NCBI GenBank assembly: GCA_029582155.1
Contig: CM055905.1
Coordinates: 7,008,062-7,072,061 of the forward strand
Source of the DNA: Panopea generosa
Taxonomy: Eukaryota; Mollusca; Bivalvia; Adapedonta; Hiatellidae
Direction: 5' to 3'
Length of the DNA stretch: 64,000 nucleotides
Below, piece after piece: positions 26,405 through 37,057 of this stretch (within the stretch, counting starts at the first letter, position 1; each line of letters begins with the position of its first letter). Below the pieces are notes generated by a model. The model searched no databases and was not told the DNA's origin. It was given only the letters and a program-made list of their open reading frames with translations. The position numbers and the translations under genes are program-made.

Positions 26405-26707
26405 CGGGCCCAATTAGCTCAGGCGGTTGCATGTCTGACTATAAATCCAGGGGTCGTGAGTTTGAATCCCAGCCCGGCAGAAGTCTCCATGATGATTGAT
26501 TTACAACATTTGTCTCATTATTATTTGTTTCTTACCCCTGATTCAAATGGGAAAGTTATGTTATTTGTGAGATGGGGTGTGCTCAAGTACTGGTTAATCT
26601 TTCAGGATCCAAGAAAACAGTAGTTAGGTTAACTGATCATCTGTTAGCCCTAAATGACATTAAACATGGCTTAAAAGTTGCAAAAAAATATTCAATCAGT
26701 CAGTCTT
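26405..26707 (+). mobile_element. tRNA-derived SINE, near full length (family A)
   Basis: The head reads like a tRNA: an A box in TTAGCTCAGGCGG, a B box in GAGTTTGAATCCC, and complementary outer stems CCGGGC / GCCCGG. A conserved body follows (GAGATGGGGTGTGCTCAAG...TTAGCCC) and a simple tail near 26690-26707. Copies of the same body occur at 7575-7720 and 36836-37057 on the minus strand. The tRNA fold may be intact, but the attached body argues for a SINE and not a working tRNA gene. Confidence 0.85.
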
Positions 26708-26708
26708 A

Positions 26709-27390
26709 GTAAATAATGACTTTGTGACCACCTTTCAACTTTAATAGTTAATTGCTTCTCCACAACCACTTTCTTCTTAGCAAATAATGACTTAGCATCC
26801 ACCTTTCTGCTTAGCAAATGGCTTCTCCACAACCACCTTTCTGCTTAGCAAATGATGACTTAGCATCCATCTTTCTGCTTAACAATAATGACTTAGCATC
26901 CACCTTTCTGATTAGTAAATGGCCTCTCCACAACCACCTTTCTGCTTAGCAAATGTTGACTTAGAATCCACCTTTCTACTTAGTAAATGGCTGCTCCACA
27001 ACCACCTATCTGCTTAGCAAATGATGGCTTAGCATCCACCTTTCTACTAAGCAAAAGATGACTTAGCAACCCCCTCTTTCTGCTTAGCAAATGATGACTT
27101 AGCAATCCACTTTCTGCTTAGTAAATGGCTTCTCCACAACCCTCTTTTTGCTAAGCAAATGATGACTAAGCATCCACCTTTCTGTTTAGTAAATGGTTTC
27201 TCCACAACCACCTATCTGTTTAGCAATAATGACTTAGCAACCCCCTTTCTGCTTAGCAAATGATGACTTAACATCCACCTTTCTACTTAGTAAATGGTTT
27301 CTTCACAACCCCCTTTCTGCTTAGCAAATAATGACTTAGCAACCCCCTTTCTGCTAAGTAAATGGCTTCTCTGCACCTTTCTGATAACCA
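26709..27390. repeat. Composite ~64-bp minisatellite
   Basis: Two alternating half-units share CTTTCTGCTTAGCAAATG: one with ATGACTTAGCATCCACC (about 31 bp) and one with GGCTTCTCCACAACCACC (about 34 bp). About ten to eleven composite copies are visible, with drift toward the 3' end. It lies inside what would be the intron upstream of the exon at 28640. Confidence 0.9.
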
Positions 27391-28639
27391 AATGCAACAA
27401 AGTTAAATTTTTAGCTTTGCTTGAGCAAAAAACAAATTCTGATTGTAAAATGCTTATGGTCTTTATTGAAAATGAAATCAGTATATTAACAACAATTTAT
27501 TCATGAATGCAACATCCATTTCAAGTCTATATTTACACGTAAGGCAGAACACAATCTATTTTAGCACAGATAACATATGGGTTCTTCATTTAGTTGCTGA
27601 AACGTTTTTTTTTCACTATGATTATTTATCACTTATTTTTCTGACATTGTTATTCTGGTTTGAGGACTGTGATAGAAAAGGTAGCACTTGTAAATGGAGG
27701 AGTCATGTAGGTTTTTCTACTTGGCAATGCTTAAACGTGGCTTGACCATAACTGTTCTAAGTAAACGCACATATGCATTTTTTGTCTATCAGAGATAATT
27801 CATTTTATAATGGGTAACAAATAAATTGAGTATAAAAACAAACAAGACATTTTGTCAAATTCTTGACATTGTTAACACTAATATTGGCTTAAAGCCACAA
27901 CATTTAGTGCCAGGGTAATAGATATGTGTAAGAGGAGACTATCAAATTACAATGCTACACAAGGTGTGTGTTTGATTAAGTCTTTGTGACTTTGTGTAGT
28001 GTTGTTTGATGGTGTTTGTCAGAATTCGGTGTGTCACAACACAAAAACGACACAATAATTCCCTCCTCAGAGAGTCCTAGCCTCATTCCCCAAAAGTGAA
28101 GGGAGGGTCCTGACTATTAGATGAAATCTTGTATACGTGCAATATCTTTAAAATTTCAAAAGTTTTCATATCACATACCATGGACTATAGAATTAAATGA
28201 CATTTTTTTACGACTGACAGAAAACTTTTAATCTCAAAATACCATGATTTGAAAATTCATCTTTACATGGCGTTTTGCGAACTGTGTTTTGAACAACTGG
28301 GCCCTGAGCTTATAACTAATTAACTTGAGATACGATAATGAAAAATTAACCCATGTTTGTTGTTATGCCCTAGTTTTTTTCCCAGGCACATAATTATATA
28401 AACAGGTTTTCAAACAAATTCAAGAAACAGTTAAATCCTATCATTTTTAAACAAACAAAAATTGTTTGAAGTGAAAAATGGCCTTAATGTCTTTGGTGTG
28501 GCATCATGCAAAATTAGGCACAATTTTACTGGCATGTTTTTGAGTCCACTACCTGTGTTATGCACCTTTATAAAAGTAATGTATATGTATCTCTCATACC
28601 AGATTTCAATCATTTTAACTATCATATTTATATTTTTAG
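27391..28639. other. Spacer or intron, no feature supported
   Basis: AT-rich sequence preceding the C48-like exon. I looked for an exon encoding the expected WLND motif and found none. No transposon ends were recognised. Confidence 0.4.
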
Positions 28640-28765
28640 GTCATTGATGCTTATTTGCATATTCTGGTTGAGGAACTTAACAATATCTCCCACATTGAAT
28701 GTGTTGTTATGACAGCAATATTCAGTGGTACAGATGATGTACATGGCCTCTTGAGGAAGTTATCA
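28640..28765 (+). CDS. C48-like exon with VIDAYL motif
   Basis: The acceptor is ATATTTTTAG and the donor is TTATCA|GTATGC; 126 nt, phase 0 at both ends. It encodes VIDAYLHILVEELNN, followed by a strand-like VVMTAIFSGTDDVHGLL. This matches the start of the Ulp1 fold (WLND.vIdaYl..L), apart from the missing WLND. Confidence 0.55.
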
Positions 28766-29574
28766 GTATGCAGAATATATATTTGACTTGATAATAGTTC
28801 TGTATTGGTTGTTTAAAAAAATTAGTAAAATATGAGTTATGTATTGATGTACATTTCTAAATATAAAGTGTAACCATAGTGTTGTTTTTGTCTTGCCTTT
28901 TTAAAGAATAAAGGTTACAGGTCTGTTGTGTTATTTAGTTGTAGCTTCAACAATTCAACATTAAGTATTTACATTGAAATGTTTTCAAGAAACTGTTTGA
29001 CTTATAGTCATCAAATTTTGTCCATAGTAATGGGTAGTTCTACTCAAATGATGTAGTATGTTCCTTGGTAACCTTCACCTTGACCTTTATACCTGTTGTT
29101 GAATAACCCACACAATAATAATTTTTTACATTTAGCTCTGATTGTTAGAAATTCTTTGGTCAAAACTTACCAAATGTGGCCCATAGTAGTGTTATGGGTA
29201 GTACAACTGAAATATCGATGACTTGGTGCTCTAAAATTAAATAACTTTGCCTATAAAATGTTATGTTTTTTATAAATGTTAAGCTCTGATTCTTTAAAAC
29301 TATTTTGTCAAGAGTCACCAATTTGTAATTAAAAATTAATAATTGTTTGATAAAAGTGATAAAGACCAGACATTTTAATTCCATGGAATTTTCTTGTCTT
29401 ATTTCAGCAGGAATATGTTTCTTTTAACTGTCTGAAATTTTATTTAATTGTAAAATATTTACTTGAGAGCTCTTGTCAGTCCCCAGCACTTTCACAACTG
29501 GTTTCATATTATGCTTTTATTTCTTCATTACAACAGATATATATTTATATACCAACAGGACAACATTACAACAG

Positions 29575-29625
29575 GACATGATTCTGGATACTCCCAACAA
29601 GGATGGACACCATTGGACTCTTCTG
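29575..29625 (+). CDS. C48-like exon with catalytic His
   Basis: The acceptor is CATTACAACAG and the donor CTTCTG|GTATGA; 51 nt, phase 0 to 0. It encodes DMILDTPNKDGHHWTLL, the expected beta-strand, loop and HW catalytic motif of Ulp1-type proteases. An alternative acceptor 16 nt upstream would put the same frame out of phase with the preceding exon. Confidence 0.55.
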
Positions 29626-29853
29626 GTATGAATGTTTTGATAATATTACATAGAAATAGCCTAACATTTGATTGGTTTAAGTGCATTTATAGCAGAAAAA
29701 AGGGCAACTATTTGTTCAACAATAGTCCATTTTATTAAATGTTTCGTTTCTGTGGTTTATACAATCTCTTTAGATGATCATTACTTATTAATTAAATGTA
29801 TTCACTGATAAATAGAATACAGCAGATAATGTAGCATGCACTACAATCTACAG

Positions 29854-29899
29854 GTAATTGAACCCAAAAATAGAATGATATCTTATTTTAATCTTCTTG
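29854..29899 (+). CDS. C48-like exon, catalytic Asp position is Asn
   Basis: The acceptor is CAATCTACAG and the donor TTCTTG|GTGAGT; 46 nt, phase 0 to 1. The peptide VIEPKNRMISYFNLLG continues directly from HWTLL and aligns with the Ulp1 segment ending in DSL, with Asn in place of Asp. The donor belongs to the first unit of the 61/62-bp array that follows. Confidence 0.5.
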
Positions 29900-30245
29900 G
29901 TGAGTTGTTCATCTCTGAACAACAGTTACTGCAGAATTGGTTACTGTTAGTTGTTTCTTGGTGAGTTGTTCATCTCTGAACAACAGTTACTGCATAATTG
30001 GTTACTGTTAGTTGTTTCTTGGTGAGTTGTTCATCTCTGAACAACAGTTACTGCATAATTGGTTACTGTTAGTTGTTTCTTGGTGAGTTGTTCATCTCTG
30101 AACAACAGTTACTGCAGAATTAGTTACTGTTAATTGGTTTTGGTGAGTTGTTCATCTCTGAACAACAGTTACTGTAGAACTGGTTACTGTTAATAAGTTT
30201 TGGTGAGTTGTTCATCTCCGAACAAAAGTTACTGCAGAATTGGTT
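29893..30245. repeat. 61/62-bp tandem array carrying a splice donor
   Basis: The motif TTGGTGAGTTGTTCATC recurs at 29897, 29958 and 30020 and about three more times. Each unit begins with the exon-end/donor sequence TTG|GTGAGT and holds an 8-bp inverted repeat, GTTGTTCA-TCTC-TGAACAAC. About 5.7 units are visible. The first donor coincides with the 3' end of the C48-like exon at 29854-29899. Confidence 0.93.
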
Positions 30246-30438
30246 AATTGTTCTTGAATGTGAAGTTAAATTGTTCAATGTTCGCATGGACTATTAATTC
30301 CAAGTTATTTCAGGTAATCAGTTTAGACAAATTATTTGCTTCAATGATTCATTGCTCATGTTTAAAGCTTTTGTTTAAAGCTTTTGCTTAATTTTTCTTC
30401 TTCCCCAAGACACTTTATCTTTATTTTTATGTCTGTAG

Positions 30439-30494
30439 ATGTGTTTACAGTAGCAATAATGCAGACTGATTGGAGGAACCACATTCCTTTCTAA
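30439..30494 (+). CDS. Possible last C48-like exon with early stop
   Basis: The acceptor ATGTCTGTAG is followed by a frame in the right phase (G + AT = Asp) reading VFTVAIMQTDWRNHIPF and then TAA. W...IP resembles the segment that precedes the catalytic Cys region in related proteases, but that region never appears. It may be a truncated terminal exon or a false exon. Confidence 0.3.
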
Positions 30495-30577
30495 TCTACC
30501 ACTGTTACTGGTGATTCACATCACTGAGCGTGGACAGTAATGAAGGAACTTATAATGTGTGCTGGTTACAACATATT

Positions 30578-30785
30578 AAATGTGGGCCCTACCTCTCACC
30601 ACCAAGTACGTAGGTTTGAGTGCTGCTCGCTCCAAATGTTTAAGTGAGAAAGTTTGGCAATTACTTGTAGAAGGATGCTACCTACTCAGATTCATCCTGA
30701 GGTCTTCCTCAGTAAAACTCCATATAACATATATAACCTGAAATGTGTTGAAAATGGTATAACTATTAATTGTAGGGGGAGGTTA
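30578..30785 (+). mobile_element. SINE family C, head diverged
   Basis: It shares blocks with 60487-60700: GTAGAAGGA, CTGAGGTCTTC, CAGTAAAACT and CCTGAAAT.TGTTGAAAATGG. A diverged B box, AGGTTTGAGTGC, is present; the A-box side is not clear. Confidence 0.65.
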
Positions 30786-30957
30786 AGATGAAATTAGGTT
30801 AAACATCATTTAATTGAAATAAAAGTTCTAGAACTTAAATGGATGTGAAGATAATGTGACTGGGCAGAATTAATGTTTCAAACTTAAATAAATCCCACCT
30901 AAAAGTCTTTGTGGGTAAAACGAAATACTAAACATGTGTGGATAAAATTTCTTGTTG

Positions 30958-31062
30958 ATTGTTGCTCAAGGGTCCATCACATAGCTGTGGTGTAGGATCA
31001 AATCTACTATACCCTGATCTAGAATCCAATGCTCTACCACTTGTCCACATGCAGGCACTAAA
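30958..31062 (-). mobile_element. tRNA-like SINE head
   Basis: On the minus strand it reads AAGTGGTAGAGCATTGGATT (A-box and anticodon-stem region) and then TAGATTTGATCCTA (B-box like). It sits just upstream of the 33-bp array. The body is not recognisable, so this is a fragment or a tRNA pseudogene. Confidence 0.55.
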
Positions 31063-31069
31063 ATGATCT

Positions 31070-33618
31070 TAAATCTTGCTGTTTAAATTAGTTATCAGAG
31101 ATTAAAGCTCATTATTTAGATAAGCTATCAGACCTTAAAACTGACTGTTTACATAAGCTATCAGAGATTAAATATCACTGTTTAGATAAACTATCAGAGT
31201 CTAAATCTCATTGTTTAGATTAGTTATCAGAGCTTAAATCTTATTGTTTAGATAAGCTATCAGAGCTTAAATCTCACTGTTAAGATCAGTTATCAGAGCT
31301 TAAATCTCATTGTTTAGATAAGATATCAGAGCTTAAATCTCACTGTTTATATTAGTTATCAGAGCTTGAATCTCATCATTTAGATAAGCTATCAGAGCTT
31401 AAATCTCACTGTTTATATCAGTTATCAGAGCTTCAATCTCATTATTTAGATAAACTATCAGAGTCTAAATCTCATTGTTTAGATTAGTTATCAGAGCTTA
31501 AATTTCATTGTTTAGATAATATATCAGAGCTTAAATCTAACTGTTTAGATAAGATATCAGAGCTTGAATCTCGTTGTTTAGATAAGATATCAGAGCTTCA
31601 ATCTCATTGTTTAGATTAGTTATCAGGCTTAAATCTCATTGTTTAGATAAGCTATCAGAGCCTAAATCTCACTGTTTGGATTAGTTATCAGAGCTTAAAT
31701 CTTATTGTTTAGATAAGCTATCAGAGCCTAAATCTCACTGTTTATATTTGTTTTCAGAGCCTAAATTTCATTGTTTAGATAAGCTATAGGAGCCTAAATC
31801 TCACTGTTTAAATTAGTTATCAGACCTTCAATCTCATTGTTTAGATAAGCTATTGGAGCCTATGTCTCACTGTTTAGATTAGTTATCAGAGCCTAAATTT
31901 CATTGGTAAGATAAGCTATCAGAGCCTAAATCTCACTGTTTCGATTAGTTATCAGAGCCTAAATTTCATTGTTTAGATTAGCTATCAGAGCTTAAATCTC
32001 ACTGTTTAGATAAGTTATCAGAACCTAGATCTCACTGTTTAGATAAGTTATCAGAACCTAGATCTCACTGTTTAGATTAGTTATCAGAGCCTAAGTTTCA
32101 TTGTTTAGATAAGCTATCAGAGCTTAAATCTCAGTGTTAAGATTAGTTATCAGAGCCTTAATCTCATTGTTTAGATAAGTTATCAGAAATTAAATCTCAC
32201 TGTTTAGATTAGTTATCAGAGCTTCAATTTCATTGTTTAGATAAGCTATCAGAGCTTAAATCTCACTGTTTAGATAAGCTATCAGAGCCTAAATCTCACT
32301 GTTTAGATATGTTACCAAAGGCTTGAATCTCATTCTTTAGATAAGCTATCAGAGCTTAAATCTCATTGTTTAGATAAGCTATCAGAGTCTTAATCTCATT
32401 GTTTAGATAAGCTATCAGAGCCTAAATCTTATTGTTTAGATAAGCTATCAGAGCCTAAATCTCACTGTTTAGATTAGTTATCAGAGCCTAAATCTCATTG
32501 TTTAGATAAGCTATCAGAGCCTAAATCTCATTGTTTAGATAAGTTATCAGAGCCTAAATCTCACTGTTTAGATTAGTTATCAGAGCCTCAATTTCATTGT
32601 TTAGATAAGCTATCAGAGCTTAAATCTCGCTGTTTAGATAAGTTATCAGAGCCTAAATTTCATTGTTTAGATAAGTTATCAGAGCTTATATCTAGCTGTT
32701 TAAAAAAGTTATCATAGCCTAAATTTCATTGTTTAGATAAGCTATCAGAGCTTAAATCTCACTGTTTAGATAAGCTATCAGAGCCTTAATCTCACTGTTT
32801 AGATTAGTTATCAGAGCCTAAATCTCATTGTTAAGATAAGTTATCAGAGCCTAAATCTCACTGTTTAGATTAGTTATCAGAGCCTAAATTTAACTGTTTA
32901 GATAAGCTATCAGAGTTTAAATCTCACTGTTTAGATAAGCTATCAGAGCCTAAATCTCACTGTTTAGATTAGTTATCAGAGCTTAAATCTCATTGTTTAG
33001 ATAAGCTATCAGAGCTTAAATCTTGCTGTTTAGATTAGTTATCAGATCCTCAATCTCATTGTTTAGATAAGCTATCAGAGCCTAAATTTCACTGTTTAGA
33101 TAAGCTGTCAGAGCCTAAATCTCACTGTTTATATTAGTTATCAGAGCCTTAAACTCACTGTTTAGATAAGTTATCAGAGCCTAAATCTCATTGTTTAGGT
33201 AAGCTTTAAGAGCCTAAATTTCACTGTTTATATAAGCTATCAGAGTCTTAATCTCACTGTTGTCTAGATAAGCTATCAGAGCCTAAATTTCACTGTTAAG
33301 ATAAGCTATCAGAGCCAAAATCTCACTGTTTAGATAAGCTATAAGAGCCTAAATTTCATTGTTTAGATTAGCTATCAGAGCCTAAATCTCACTGTTTAGA
33401 TAAGCTATCAGAGTCTTAATCTCACTGTTTAGATAAGCTATCAGAGCCTAAATCTCACTGTTTAGATAAGCTATCAGAGCCTAAATCTCATTGTTTAGAT
33501 TAGTTATCAGAGCCTAAATCTCATTGTTTAGATTAGTTATCAGAGCCTAAATCTCATTCTTTAGATAAGCTATCAGAGCCTTAATCTCATTCTTTAGATA
33601 AGCTATCAGAGCTTAAAG
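31070..33618. repeat. 33-bp tandem array with paired GATA motifs (about 77 units)
   Basis: The unit is 33 bp, with cores TGTTTAGATAAGCTATCAGA and GCCTAAATCTCAC. Two alternating sub-types (AGATAAGCTATC with ..CTCAC, and AGATTAGTTATC with ..CTCAT) give a 66-bp dimer pattern in many places. AGATAAGCTATC is a palindromic pair of GATA sites three bases apart. Frames contain stops, so the array is not coding. Confidence 0.96.
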
Positions 33619-34077
33619 CTCTTTGCTATTTATATCATTGCAATATAAAGGGACACTTTTTTTAAGTATATTTATTACCAGTTGAAAAAGGAAGTGTCAA
33701 TACTGTTCCAAATCATATCGATTATATCGCTTTATTATCATTAAAGCCAGTTTAATGCTAAATGTTTGCTATTCTTAGAAATTTAACCAATATAAGCATG
33801 TATGTTTATCATTTTGATTAAATTATTGATACAAAAAATACACATGTATATATATATATATATATATATTATTTTTTTTTATTTATTTTTTCTTTTTTTT
33901 TTTTCTTTTGCAAAATGTCTGTGATAAAAAAAAAATATAATAATATTGTGATTACATGTAAAGTATCGGTAATTGTGTACATTTAAATGTAATTTTCTCA
34001 TTGTGGAGGGCTGTTGCTAATGTTGTCAAAACTTGTAGCTTAACCCATTTGCACTATATATAAATATATTTGTATTG
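33619..34077. other. AT/T-rich spacer with microsatellite
   Basis: It contains an (AT)n tract at about 33847-33870 followed by a T-rich run to about 33911. No gene was seen. Confidence 0.5.
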
Positions 34078-35001
34078 TTATTATACCCCCCGAACACAAT
34101 TCAGCTTGTCCGTCTGTCTGTCTGTCTGTCTGTCTGTCTGTAGACGGAATCTTGTGGACGCTAAATCTCAGTAACCCCTGCTAGGAATTTAATGAAACTT
34201 CACAGAAGTGATAAGTACCATGCCTAGTTGTGCATGGTCCATATTTCGGGTCAAAAAGTCAAAGGTCAAGGTCACACGGGCTGGAGATAGTAAATTGTAG
34301 AGGGAATCTTGTGGATGCTAAATCTCAATAACCCCTGGTCAGAATTTAATGATGCTTCAGGTAAGTGATCAGTACCATGCCTAGTTGTGCATGGTCCATG
34401 ACTCTAGTCAATACGTCAAAGGTCAAGGTCACAGGGGCTCGAGATAGTAAAATCTTGTGGATGCTAAATCTCAATAATCCCTGGTCAGAATTAAATGATA
34501 CTTCACACAAGTGATAAGTACCATGCCGTGTTGTGCATGGTCTATGTTTCAAGTCCAAGGTCAAGGTCACAGGGTCTTGAAATAGTAAAATCTTGTGGAT
34601 TCAAATCTAAAAAAACTGGTCAGAATTTCATGATTCTTCACATAAGTGATAAGTACCATGTCTTCTTGTGCATGTTCCATGTTTCTGGTCAATAGGTTTA
34701 ATTTTTATATGTTGTGCAATATATTATAATAAAAGAAATTACTGTAAGTTTAATATTGTCTTTCCTACTCTTGCTTGCATCGGCATCTTACATTGAAAAT
34801 ATACCTTGGTAAACCTTTGTTTGTCCAGGTCCACTTTCCTCCAAAACTTTAAAAGCAATTGCTTTCTTACTTAAAACAGAAGAAAGACCTACTGCATTAA
34901 GCTCTCTTTCCCCAATTCATCATAAAATATTACATTATATTTTATGTACTGTGACATTGTGGTGTTCGGGGGGTATTCATCACCTTTAGTGATAGTTCTA
35001 G
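34078..35001. mobile_element. Helentron/pearl-like non-autonomous element
   Basis: Subterminal inverted repeats are visible: ATACCCCCCGAACAC at 34083-34097 and its complement at 34962-34976. A (GTCT)n microsatellite follows the left one at 34111-34141. Then come about four core units starting AATCTTGTGG at 34148, 34305, 34451 and 34589 (138-157 bp). Several cores carry AAGGTCAAGGTCAC, a direct repeat of AGGTCA. The 3' end has a small hairpin ATCAC-CTTTA-GTGAT at 34979-34993, followed by AGTT and CTAG, the hairpin-plus-CTRR end typical of Helitron-type elements. Core repeats plus a tetranucleotide microsatellite is the pearl layout described in bivalves. No Rep/helicase gene is present. Confidence 0.75.
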
Positions 35002-35204
35002 TTAATCATGTTATTGTATATAATAGATGCAATAAAATATTATTAAACTAAGCTGGACGGCACATGATTCGTGTTTTCTTGATATATACAGTTCTGACAC
35101 TATGTTCAGTTCGATGATAATATGCATGAGTCAAATAAAAAACAGATACGCTGCAAAGTTGGATATAAGTTTAATCATATAGAAATGTTGATATTCATCG
35201 ACAT

Positions 35205-35420
35205 GTTAGTCTCCCGATTGGGTCTTTTAAATAGCAATGTTGGGAAAGTCACAATTAAGCACGTTGATTGATCAGTTTCTTCAACTGAAAGTTTTAATGA
35301 CGTCACAGTTTAGTAAGCATTCATTTGCTAGGAATCGTTTGACAGGCATAAAATTCCCTGGTTTTTTTATTTGGAGTTGCTAGACCTGGTTCGGGAGATA
35401 TCCGGTTCTGGGATAGACAA
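35205..35420. repeat. Duplicated segment, copy 1 (pairs with 50748-50935)
   Basis: Blocks shared with the second copy are CTCCCGATTGGGTCT, TTAAGCACGTTG, GACAGGCATA.AATTCCCTG and TTTGGGAT/TCTGGGATAGAC. This copy has an extra stretch with a perfect TGACGTCA (about 35298) that the other copy lacks. It could be a low-copy transposon or a remnant of segmental duplication. Confidence 0.7.
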
Positions 35421-35876
35421 ATAACATGTAATACAATAAGCATGATCTATACTAAATATTGCATTTAGTGTACAAAGTCTACAAGTAAATCATAACCACG
35501 GTGGAAAACTCACGTGACCTAATGCTATTGATTGGTGTAAAGATCGGGAGAATAGTGCCCGCTTCAGGTAAAACTTGCTTAATATTTCATGATAATACGC
35601 GAAATAAAGACGAACACCGTCTATGTATAGAGACGAACCATTGGTATCAATCACCACTCCATCGCATTATGTCACGTGGGTTTACCATTAGGTTAACAAT
35701 GCATATATTTTAATTGCGTTCATGATATACATTAAACATAAATTTCTCGCATAGAATAAAACGTTGATGGTGATTTTCATATACACTTAAGAGATTTGAA
35801 AACGTAACGAATTTAGCACGAGTTTGTATACCCATATCCTACAGTAATAATTGTCTGATGATGTTGTTAGTTTAAA
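35421..35876. other. Spacer, no gene seen
   Basis: Unique-looking sequence. The 70-codon plus-strand frame around 35501-35713 has no splice sites or family match that I can support. From about 35830 it becomes similar to 38880 onward. Confidence 0.4.
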
Positions 35877-36500
35877 CGTGTGTTATTACGTGTGTTATTA
35901 CGGGTGTAATTACGGGTGTACATGTGTGTTATAACGTGTGTAATTACGTGTGTTATTACGTGTGTAATGACGTGTGTTATTACATGTGTAATTACGGGTG
36001 TTATAACGTGTGTTATTACGTGTGTTATTACGTGTGTAATTACGTGTGTTATTACGGGTGTAATTACGGGTGTTATAACGTGTGTAATTACGTGTGTTTT
36101 TACGTGTGTTATTACGGGTGTAATTACGGGTGTTATTACGTGTGTTACAAATGAACATCACATATGGTAACAACTGTATAATATACAAATGGATTGAACT
36201 ACAAATTATTACAACTTTAGTAAGTTAGCTTAGTTGATGTTATCGGTTGTTTACTTGAGATGGTACTGAATAATTTAGATAAACTCCTACAGTGGTGTCA
36301 CTTTTTTCATTTACAAGTTACCCTAAACTCTGTGTTGCATTTTCATACATTTTGAGTGTACTATTGAATTTTATATTTAATAATAAACTGATTATAACTA
36401 CATACATACATATAAATGGCACTCGTACAGATGGAAAAAAAACGTTAGAAAATAAAATATGGACAATAAGATACATTGAACTTAGTCGTAATTTAAGATT
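35830..36500. repeat. Segmental duplicate of 38880-39260
   Basis: Both copies contain CCTACAGTAAT.ATT, CTTGAG.TG.TACTGAATAA, GTGTTGC.TT, TTTCATA and ATTGAGTGTA-like blocks in the same order and orientation. This copy is interrupted by the 12-bp array, the other by about 130 bp of extra sequence. Confidence 0.6.
35877..36147. repeat. 12-bp minisatellite (about 22 units)
   Basis: The unit is TGTGTTATTACG, with GGGTG, TAATTACG and TAATGACG variants. It lies within the duplicated segment at a point where the paralogous copy has no such array, so it expanded after the duplication. Both strands are open because 12 is a multiple of three (a four-residue period); not a gene. Confidence 0.95.
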
Positions 36501-36835
36501 TTGTTTATTATTGTGGTACAGTACCAGATAAGAGTTTGTAATTGAAAAATGGCATGTAAGTGGGTCCCGTAAGTTGTCTCAGTGCTGTTAGTAATCCCTT
36601 TTCCTTTCAAATATGAGGCCTTTCAGTTTTGTTACAAAATAGTTTGTCTCTTAAGCAAGTGTTATATGGGGTAGGGAGAGTACATGTTGTATTACTCCTC
36701 GTGAACAGATTCAATAAAACCGAGTCTGCTATTCTATTTTATTTGTTCTGCAAGATATATTTTTATTAGACATTACCAACATCGTTTTGCCATGATCTAC
36801 TTTGTGAAGGTATAAAATGAGCGAGAGTTTGATAG
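36501..36835. other. Spacer, no gene seen
   Basis: Unique sequence up to the minus-strand SINE; no exon or RNA gene supported. Confidence 0.4.
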
Positions 36836-37057
36836 GATATTTAGTGTCAGTTTTATGCTACCGAGGGCTAATAGACAATTAGTTGACCTAACCACACTTT
36901 CCTGGAAGGTTTACCAGTACTCAACACGTCTATCTTAACTTCACATTTGAATTCGCAGTAATAGAAGAATGACGAGAATGGCCGGGTGGCGAATCGCACT
37001 CACGATCCCTTGATTGGTAGTCGTGCTACCTACTGAGCTTAACGAGTCCAAGATGCG
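36836..37057 (-). mobile_element. tRNA-derived SINE (family A)
   Basis: On the minus strand the head reads GTTAAGCTCAGTAGGTAGCA (A box), then a diverged B box GAGTGCGATTCGCC. The body follows with GAGTACTGGTAAACCTTCCA, GGTCAACTAATTGTCTATTA and GCCCTCGG, homologous to 26405-26707. Confidence 0.8.

Larger units (their letters stand above)
28640..30494 (+). pseudogene. Ulp1/SENP-like (C48) cysteine protease domain, degenerate
   Basis: Four exons with matching phases (28640-28765, 29575-29625, 29854-29899, 30439-30494) read as part of a Ulp1-type catalytic domain. Motifs in order are VIDAYLHILVEELNN, VVMTAIFSG, DMILDTPNKDGHHWTLL and VIEPKNRMISYFNLLG. C48 peptidases cut SUMO-like modifiers and use a His-Asp-Cys triad. 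The His is present in HHW, but the residue 17 positions after it, where yeast Ulp1 has its catalytic Asp (in a DSL motif), is Asn here. The reading frame stops at 30492-30494 before any PQQ..DCG-type Cys region, and the usual upstream WLND is not found. This suggests a decayed copy or non-catalytic paralogue; a missed exon is the alternative. The donor of the third exon is tandemly amplified. Confidence 0.5.

Noticed and set aside
26405..26485. Functional tRNA gene
   Set aside because: A and B boxes and stems are good, but the sequence continues into a SINE body shared with other copies, so it is a SINE head.
35910..36188. Asn/Thr/Arg-rich protein from the 12-bp array
   Set aside because: A four-residue period from a 12-bp unit open on several frames; no gene context.
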